10,329 bases of DNA from RGIG529 sp963929765 (lineage in GTDB: Bacteria; Bacillota; Clostridia; Oscillospirales; Oscillospiraceae): the NCBI GenBank assembly GCA_963929765.1, contig CAWVKD010000017.1:1-10329 (forward strand). Direction: 5' to 3'. Positions 5,980 to 10,329 of this stretch are shown here, one piece after another (position 1 is the first letter of the stretch; every line of letters starts with the position of its first letter). A program made the position numbers and the translations under genes. A model generated the notes under the pieces. The model did not search any database. It saw nothing but the letters and a program-made list of their open reading frames with translations, and was not told where the DNA came from.

Positions 5980-6003
5980 AGCATGCACAACGGATTGGGT
6001 CAA
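5975..6003 (-). promoter_or_regulatory. Promoter of the merR-like gene, overlapping the pump promoter
   Basis: On the minus strand TTGACC (6003-5998, 5/6), a 17-bp spacer and TATTAT (5980-5975, 5/6) form a good sigma-A promoter. Its -10 box overlaps the -10 of the pump promoter on the other strand, and its start near 5968 falls inside the operator, so MerR binding should repress it. Confidence 0.72.
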
Positions 6004-6022
6004 GGAAAGGAAGGAAAGAACG

Positions 6023-7399
6023 ATGGCCAATCGTCTGGATCGAGATTACGGTGTTTTTCTGTTGTTTCGTTATGCAGTTCCCAGCATGTTAAGTCTCTTG
6101 TTTCTGTCCCTTTATCAGATGGTAGATGCTATTTTTATTGCCAACTTCATTGGGGAAAATGCATTGGCGGCGTTAAACATTGTTTATCCCGTAATCAGTG
6201 TGATGATAGCAGTCACTTTAATGCTTTCTACTGGCGGAAGTGCAATTGTAGCAAAAAAAATGGGAGAAGGAAAGCAGAGAGAGTCCAAAGAGGATTTTGC
6301 CGTTATTATGTTAACTGCAGTAGTGCTCAGTATGATTCTCTCTGGTTTAAGCCTGCTGTTTATGGAACCGCTTTTGACTTTTCTAGGGGCTACACCTGTC
6401 TTGCGTGATGACTGTGTAGGATATTTGGGGACTCTGGTTCCTTTTATGCCATTGGCAGCGGTACAGATGGGACTCTCTTCTTTTTTGATTACAGCAGGGA
6501 AGCCGGGATTGGGTTTTTTCCTAACTGCAATGTCTGGTATAAGCAATATTGTATTGGACTACATTTTTATGGTTCCACTTCATATGGGTATTCAAGGTTC
6601 TGCCTGGGGAACAGCAGTTGGATATACGATTTCTGCTGTTCCGGGAATTTTGTATTTTCTGTTCCAAAGACAAGGAAGTTTGCATTTTGTTCGACCCAAG
6701 TTTCGAGCAAAGATGCTGGGGTTTGCCTGTTTCAATGGTTCCTCTGAAATGGTTAGCAACTTGTCAGTTTCTGTAACCACGTTTCTATTTAACCAATTGG
6801 CTTTGCAATACATGGGAGAAGCAGGTGTTACAGCTGTTACCGTTATTCTGTATGCTCAGTTTTTTCTCACAGCAGTCTTTATGGGATTTATTGGAGGAAT
6901 CGGTCCTATTTTTAGTTTTAATTTAGGTAGTGGCAACAAGAGACGTTTGGCAACTTTGTTTCGCAGTAGCGTAGGGATCGTACTGGTAATGACCGGGATG
7001 GTAATTGGTGCATCTTATCTATTGGCAGAACCGGTTGTTTCTGTCTATATTCGTAGAGAGAGTGATCTTTTCCCCCTTTCTCTCCATGGTTTTTTGCTAT
7101 TTGCTATCGGCTACCTATTTGCTGGATGGAACATTTATGTGTCAGGTCTGTTTACGGCCCTGCAAAATGGAACCGTTTCAGCTGTAATTTCTTTTATGCG
7201 CACCTTTGTTTGCCTGGTACTTTCTCTGCTTTTTCTACCAAGATGGATTGGAGCGGATGGCATCTGGTTGGCTGTGCCTGTAGCAGAACTGATATCTTGC
7301 TTGATTGCCACTGGTTTTTTAATTCGCTATCGAAAACAATATCATTTTACATTGTACCCCTGGCGAGAGGATCAAAATTCCGATTCTATTGCTGTGTAA
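6023..7399 (+). CDS. MATE-family multidrug efflux transporter
   Basis: This 458-residue inner-membrane protein has about 12 hydrophobic segments in two related halves. The N-terminal signature (PSMLSLLFLSLYQMVDAIFI, continuing FIGENALAALNIVYP, residues 20-56) and the LSTGGSAIVAKKMGEGK stretch (68-84) resemble the MepA-like branch of MATE transporters, which expel cationic or amphipathic drugs using a Na+ or H+ gradient. The second half repeats the theme in QFFLTAVFMGFIGGIGPIFS. Length is normal. ATG 6023 follows a purine-rich Shine-Dalgarno (GGAAAGGAAGGAAAG). It is controlled by the divergent MerR protein through the 19-bp-spacer promoter and ends at a terminator shared with the converging HAD gene. 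The drug specificity cannot be read from sequence. Confidence 0.93.
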   Translation: MANRLDRDYGVFLLFRYAVPSMLSLLFLSLYQMVDAIFIANFIGENALAALNIVYPVISVMIAVTLMLSTGGSAIVAKKMGEGKQRESKEDFAVIMLTAVVLSMILSGLSLLFMEPLLTFLGATPVLRDDCVGYLGTLVPFMPLAAVQMGLSSFLITAGKPGLGFFLTAMSGISNIVLDYIFMVPLHMGIQGSAWGTAVGYTISAVPGILYFLFQRQGSLHFVRPKFRAKMLGFACFNGSSEMVSNLSVSVTTFLFNQLALQYMGEAGVTAVTVILYAQFFLTAVFMGFIGGIGPIFSFNLGSGNKRRLATLFRSSVGIVLVMTGMVIGASYLLAEPVVSVYIRRESDLFPLSLHGFLLFAIGYLFAGWNIYVSGLFTALQNGTVSAVISFMRTFVCLVLSLLFLPRWIGADGIWLAVPVAELISCLIATGFLIRYRKQYHFTLYPWREDQNSDSIAV

Positions 7400-7463
7400 T
7401 AGGTTTTGCAAGAAAAGCCGGGCCAGCAGTGGAAATAGATTGTGTCAAAAATGGTAATTATCA

Positions 7464-7504
7464 AAAAACGGACAAACCTACACCAGTAGGCTTGTCCGTT
7501 TTTG
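7464..7504. terminator. Bidirectional terminator between MATE and HAD genes
   Basis: An 18-position stem (7464-7481 with 7486-7503) with a single A-C mismatch and a 4-nt loop is flanked by A-runs on the left and T-runs on the right, so it works in both directions. It lies between the stop codons of the converging genes. Confidence 0.92.
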
Positions 7505-7515
7505 TATGACTGTAT

Positions 7516-8331
7516 TTATTGATATTGTTGGGCTAGCTGTGAGATGACATCTGCAATGCAGTGCTGGTCAGAGGAGGAGACAATATGAACAAAGGGCTGG
7601 CTTTTGACCTCTTCCGCAGCGTCAGAAGGACAAAATCCGACTTTTGCCAGAGCAAGCATAGGTAAGTCATTTTGATTGTCTCCCACACAGTAAAGATGAG
7701 ACATGTGAATGCCTAAAAGTTGGGCCAGGCGGCGTACTTGTTCCCCCTTGGTGCTGCCTTTGGCGGTTAATTCCAGCAGGTGATGGTTAGAAAAGATGAT
7801 CTCATAATCGTCAGGCCATTGTTCCCTAACATAAGACTGTACCTTTTGTAATAATTCTGTATGTTGCTGAAAAATAACCTTAACAAATGGCTGGGGGACT
7901 TGGGCAGGGTCGGTACATATTGTATAAGAAATTCCAACCTTTTTTACATGGTTTCTGGTAATTTGGTTGGGCTGAAAAGCGTACATTTCTTCCCCGTGAT
8001 ATGCTTCAAATCCAATATCCGGAAATTGCTTTATTACCGTATAGAGATCAGATACAATGCGAGAAGGCAAAGTAGATTGAAACAAAAGACGATTGGCTTG
8101 AAAATCGTAAATAGAAGCACCGTTAGAAAGCACAACAGGCGCATTCAATGGAACCATAGGAACCTGAGGGGAAAAAGTCAGGTGGGATCGACCTGTTGCA
8201 ATGGTAAACAGGCCGCCCTCTTCCATGAACCATACGATTGCCGCTCTATTTTGATCAGAAAGAGTAAGACTGGAGCCAATGAGTGTATCATCAAAATCAC
8301 TGACCAACAAAACACCATCAAATTTACCCAA
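7516..8331 (-). CDS. Cof-type HAD-IIB phosphatase, downstream of thiT
   Basis: This 271-residue cytoplasmic hydrolase has all four HAD motifs: DFDDTL (12-17, nucleophile D12 and acid D14), TIATGRS (43-49), the lysine K195 in KGSTKGEQ, and VGDNQNDLPML (216-226) with metal-binding D218 and D222. The large cap between motifs II and III (about 80-190) is of the C2B kind, as in Cof and YwpJ phosphatases of sugar and cofactor phosphates. The start is TTG at 8331; AAAGGA lies 11 nt upstream inside the end of thiT, and an in-frame stop blocks longer versions. It follows thiT by 7 nt, so both are under the TPP riboswitch. E. coli Cof hydrolyses the thiamine intermediate HMP-PP, so a thiamine-related substrate is plausible here but unproven. 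Confidence 0.92.
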   Translation of the reverse strand: MGKFDGVLLVSDFDDTLIGSSLTLSDQNRAAIVWFMEEGGLFTIATGRSHLTFSPQVPMVPLNAPVVLSNGASIYDFQANRLLFQSTLPSRIVSDLYTVIKQFPDIGFEAYHGEEMYAFQPNQITRNHVKKVGISYTICTDPAQVPQPFVKVIFQQHTELLQKVQSYVREQWPDDYEIIFSNHHLLELTAKGSTKGEQVRRLAQLLGIHMSHLYCVGDNQNDLPMLALAKVGFCPSDAAEEVKSQPFVHIVSSSDQHCIADVISQLAQQYQ

Positions 8332-8338
8332 ATGAAAT

Positions 8339-8884
8339 TCATTCCTTTACAGGGTCCCGAAACAGCCAGAATTTTTGGAGTGGGACACAAATCACAATGG
8401 CAACAAGCACGGTAAATCCAATTTCAGGAAGCATATAGCTAATATTATACAGAAGGGAGCCATACCAAACAGGAACTCCTTCTGGTAAAGTGGAAGCCCA
8501 TACTGTTGCACCTGAAATCCAGTGTACCACAAATCGAAGCAAACCGCAAATGATGGTTGCTACAATCAGACCATATTTTTTCCCTTTGAAGAAACCAGAA
8601 AAGCCCAGAACGCCATAGGCTACAATATAGTCCAGAATCAAGGCAATAGGGGTGATGGCGTAGATCCCTGTTAAAAATTGTAAAATAGAAAAAACAATAG
8701 CAGAGCCGAATCCCCAGCCAAGACCCCATCGGATACCGATCAAGATAACAGGTAACATAGAAGCAATGGTAATAGACCCACCGTTTGGCATTTGATAGAT
8801 TTTGCAAAAGCTCAAAACGAAGCCCAGAGCCAAAAGCAAGGCAGACTCGCAGAGCGCTTGCAGACGTGGATTGAGTGAACGCAT
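8339..8884 (-). CDS. thiT: ECF transporter S component for thiamine (ThiT)
   Basis: This 181-residue membrane protein with six predicted helices is the substrate-binding subunit that, with the shared ECF ATPase/EcfT module encoded elsewhere, imports thiamine. ThiT marks are MPNGGSITIASMLPV (32-46), LDYIVAYGVLGF (84-95), RFVVHWISGATVWA (117-130) and YNISYMLPE (146-154). H121, W129 and N147 correspond, as far as I recall, to the thiamine-binding His125, Trp133 and Asn151 of the Lactococcus protein; Asp85 stands where that protein has Glu84. The start at 8884 is preferred because AAAGGAG lies 9 nt upstream; the ATG at 8890, two codons earlier, is only 3 nt from that site. The TPP riboswitch directly upstream strongly supports the substrate. 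The HAD gene follows at 7 nt. Confidence 0.93.
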   Translation of the reverse strand: MRSLNPRLQALCESALLLALGFVLSFCKIYQMPNGGSITIASMLPVILIGIRWGLGWGFGSAIVFSILQFLTGIYAITPIALILDYIVAYGVLGFSGFFKGKKYGLIVATIICGLLRFVVHWISGATVWASTLPEGVPVWYGSLLYNISYMLPEIGFTVLVAIVICVPLQKFWLFRDPVKE

Positions 8885-8901
8885 GTACATTTTCTCCTTT
8901 C

Positions 8902-8936
8902 AAATAAAAACGTGATACCCGATCTGGGTATCACGT
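8902..8936 (-). terminator. Riboswitch-controlled terminator upstream of thiT
   Basis: On the minus strand a perfect 11-bp stem (8936-8926 with 8920-8910) and a 5-nt loop are followed by TTTTTATTT. It lies between the TPP aptamer and the thiT Shine-Dalgarno, so it is the likely expression platform: TPP bound, terminator forms, thiT off. I could not identify a convincing antiterminator pairing by eye. Confidence 0.88.
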
Positions 8937-8969
8937 GGCAGAATAGCACAGTGACGTTCAAGGCGTCCT

Positions 8970-9067
8970 TTGTCTTCCTACGCCGGCATTACCCGGATCA
9001 GGTTCCAGGGTCCGGAAGCTGCAGTTTGCTTCCATCTCAGCCGAACATGCCATTCAGCACCCCTTTT
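8970..9067 (-). promoter_or_regulatory. TPP riboswitch (THI element) aptamer
   Basis: The minus strand carries the conserved THI-box elements in order: GGGGTGC (from 9063), GGCTGAGAT for the pyrimidine-sensing helix, then ACCTGATCCGGGTAATGCC followed by GGCGTAGGAA for the pyrophosphate-sensing part. A variable stem with arms GGAAGC and GCTTCC lies between them. Together with the terminator at 8902-8936 and thiT downstream, this is a TPP-off switch acting on transcription. It begins just 3 to 7 nt after the rluD stop codon. Confidence 0.96.
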
Positions 9068-9069
9068 GA

Positions 9070-9996
9070 TTATGTATCTATCTTACTGTTTTGGTCTAAT
9101 TTTGTCAAGATCTTTTGAAAGTCTTTCGGAAGCGGGCAAGAGAATTCCATGGGTTGCCCAGTGCGTGGGTGAAGAAAGCGAATGGACTGGGCGTGTAGAC
9201 ACTGACCGGTAAGACCGGGAACGGGTCGTTTTTCCCCGTAAACCGTATCTCCCAGAAGGGGGTGGCCGATATGTGCCATATGAACCCGAATCTGATGAGT
9301 ACGGCCAGTTTCTAAGCGGCAACGGACATGGGTATAGCCTGCATAACGGGCCAATACCTCATAATGCGTAATGGCAGGCTTGGAGTGCGTGTAGGTAACA
9401 GCCATTTTTTTCCGTTGTGTAGGGTGTCGTCCGATGGGGGCATCAATGGTGCCATGGTCTTCTCTCAGATTGCCTCGTACCACTGCTTCATAGATCCGTG
9501 AGAGAGTATGGTCTTTCAGCTGCGAGGAAAGAGAGAGATGAGCTGCGTCGTTTTTAGCAACCAGTAATAGACCGCTGGTTTCCTTGTCAATCCGATGGAC
9601 AATTCCAGGCCGTAGCGCACCACCGATACCGGAAAGGCTATTTTGGCAATGATACAAAAGGGCATTGACCAATGTATTGTCTGGATGGCCCGGGGCGGGA
9701 TGTACTACCATGCCCCGGGATTTATTCACAACGATGACATCCTCATCTTCATAAACAATGTCGAGAGGAATTTCCTGTGGAATGGCATCTACTGGTTCTG
9801 GATCAGGCAGTGCAATGGAGATGGAAACTCCAGAGACTGTTTTATCGCTTTTTTTTAAAGTTTTGCCCCAACAGGTGACAAGCCCTTGTTCCAAAAGACG
9901 CTGTGCATAGGCACGCGTTATCCCAGGGAGGGTACGGCCTAAATAAGAATCCATACGTTCTCCGCTTTCCTCAGGTTCTAGAAAGATGGTTTCCAT
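9070..9996 (-). CDS. rluD: RluA/RluD-family 23S rRNA pseudouridine synthase
   Basis: The protein (308 residues from this start) has an N-terminal S4 RNA-binding domain (about 12-60) and the RluA-type catalytic domain. The active-site motif is HRIDKETSGLL, whose Asp is the nucleophile that isomerises uridine to pseudouridine. RTHQIRVHMAHIGHPLLGD near 233-251 is the second family signature. By length and the S4 domain it is closest to RluD, which modifies helix 69 of 23S rRNA, but the exact target is not certain. It overlaps the 3' end of lspA by 26 nt, the usual lspA-rluD pair in Firmicutes, implying coupled translation. Two ATGs lie in tandem (9999, 9996); AAAGGA is better spaced for the second. 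Its last codons contain the thiT promoter. Confidence 0.93.
   Translation of the reverse strand: METIFLEPEESGERMDSYLGRTLPGITRAYAQRLLEQGLVTCWGKTLKKSDKTVSGVSISIALPDPEPVDAIPQEIPLDIVYEDEDVIVVNKSRGMVVHPAPGHPDNTLVNALLYHCQNSLSGIGGALRPGIVHRIDKETSGLLLVAKNDAAHLSLSSQLKDHTLSRIYEAVVRGNLREDHGTIDAPIGRHPTQRKKMAVTYTHSKPAITHYEVLARYAGYTHVRCRLETGRTHQIRVHMAHIGHPLLGDTVYGEKRPVPGLTGQCLHAQSIRFLHPRTGQPMEFSCPLPKDFQKILTKLDQNSKIDT
9080..9108 (-). promoter_or_regulatory. Promoter of the TPP riboswitch-thiT unit, inside rluD
   Basis: On the minus strand TTGACA (9108-9103, 6/6), a 17-bp spacer and TAAGAT (9085-9080, 4/6) lie within the last 13 codons of rluD. The predicted start near 9073 is right at the rluD stop and about 10 nt before the aptamer core, an ideal distance for a riboswitch transcript. 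Confidence 0.68.
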
Positions 9997-10329
9997 CATC
10001 CAATCCTTTCTTATCCTTTCCGTATAAGAAGAGAATATAAATACAGAGCAAGATGCCTCCTACTGTAATACAGATATCGGCAAAATTAAAAACAGGAAAG
10101 GAAACAAATAGAAAACGAAACATATCAATGACATAGCCTAACCGTATCCGGTCAATGAGATTTCCCACGGCACCTGCTAAAATAAGAATCAATGACCACT
10201 TACCCAACGGATGAGTGACCTTGCGCCGAATGATGATGTATAAAACGACAAGTGATGCAACAGCGGAAAAGACAGCCAGTAGCCAGGTGTAATTTCCCAA
10301 AATAGACCAGGCTGCCCCGGTGTTATGGG
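9971..10329 (-). CDS. lspA: Lipoprotein signal peptidase (signal peptidase II), C-terminal part
   Basis: The visible 118 residues of this inner-membrane aspartic protease include NTGAAWSIL near the window edge, then GAVGNLIDRIRLGYVIDM and FPVFNFADICI. The two catalytic aspartates are in GNLIDR and FNFAD. LspA removes the signal peptide from lipid-modified prolipoproteins. The frame stays open to the window edge, so the start and the first membrane helix are missing; the TTG at 10300 is internal, because upstream residues match the family. The gene overlaps rluD, and no terminator separates them, so they form one operon. Confidence 0.95.
   Translation of the reverse strand, partial: HNTGAAWSILGNYTWLLAVFSAVASLVVLYIIIRRKVTHPLGKWSLILILAGAVGNLIDRIRLGYVIDMFRFLFVSFPVFNFADICITVGGILLCIYILFLYGKDKKGLDDGNHLSRT

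Noticed and set aside
5983..6408. Open frame of 141 codons overlapping the MATE start
   Set aside because: The translation has no family resemblance, lies in another frame of the MATE gene, and its ATG is upstream of the predicted transcription start near 5986.
8178..8390. Frame starting at an ATG inside the thiT-HAD junction, in competition with the HAD TTG start
   Set aside because: It overlaps HAD out of frame and has no domain pattern; the HAD motifs are entirely in the TTG-started frame.
1..10329. Search for CRISPR, toxin-antitoxin, phage, transposon or biosynthetic cluster
   Set aside because: No repeat array, transposase, integrase, small paired ORFs or clustered accessory genes were seen; all sizeable ORFs are core or common clostridial genes.

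Overview
The window comes from a low-to-mid GC, spore-forming Firmicute, most likely an anaerobic member of class Clostridia, possibly Oscillospirales/Ruminococcaceae. The evidence is the germination protease Gpr next to rpsT, a membrane-bound pyrophosphatase, a clostridial-type diaminopimelate decarboxylase, an ECF-type thiamine S component under a TPP riboswitch, and AAGGAGG-like Shine-Dalgarno sites throughout. The family-level placement is inference. I see no insertion sequence, phage gene, CRISPR array, tRNA or rRNA. This is ordinary, densely packed chromosomal core, and most of the interest is in its transcription signals.

Layout, left to right. (1) 1-1686, plus strand: the last 59 codons of an H+/Na+-translocating pyrophosphatase with its terminator, then a monocistronic lysA-like decarboxylase with its own sigma-A promoter and terminator. 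(2) 1772-3151, minus strand: rpsT, with a TTG start, followed after a very strong terminator by a polytopic HPP-like membrane protein. (3) 3180-5069, plus strand: gpr, then a cytidylate-kinase-like P-loop protein. Its consensus promoter is folded into the gpr terminator. A 36-bp perfect palindrome closes this block as a two-way terminator. (4) 5052-7504: a MerR-family regulator (minus) divergent from a MATE efflux pump (plus). They share an intergenic region with overlapping -10 boxes, and a 15-bp dyad lies inside a 19-bp spacer, which is the classic MerR-activated layout. (5) 7464-10329, minus strand, transcribed right to left: lspA (partial), rluD, TPP riboswitch with intrinsic terminator, thiT, and a Cof-type HAD phosphatase. 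A consensus promoter for the riboswitch unit lies in the last codons of rluD.

How the parts work together: lysA makes lysine from meso-diaminopimelate; Gpr degrades small acid-soluble spore proteins at germination; MerR and MATE form a ligand-induced drug-efflux switch; ThiT imports thiamine when TPP is low, and the co-transcribed HAD enzyme may act on thiamine-related phosphates; LspA removes lipoprotein signal peptides and RluD modifies 23S rRNA. No clearly undescribed system is present. The best leads are the promoter nested in a terminator (4212-4253), the riboswitch promoter inside rluD (9080-9108), the HAD gene under TPP control, and the internally repeated membrane protein at 1772-2710.
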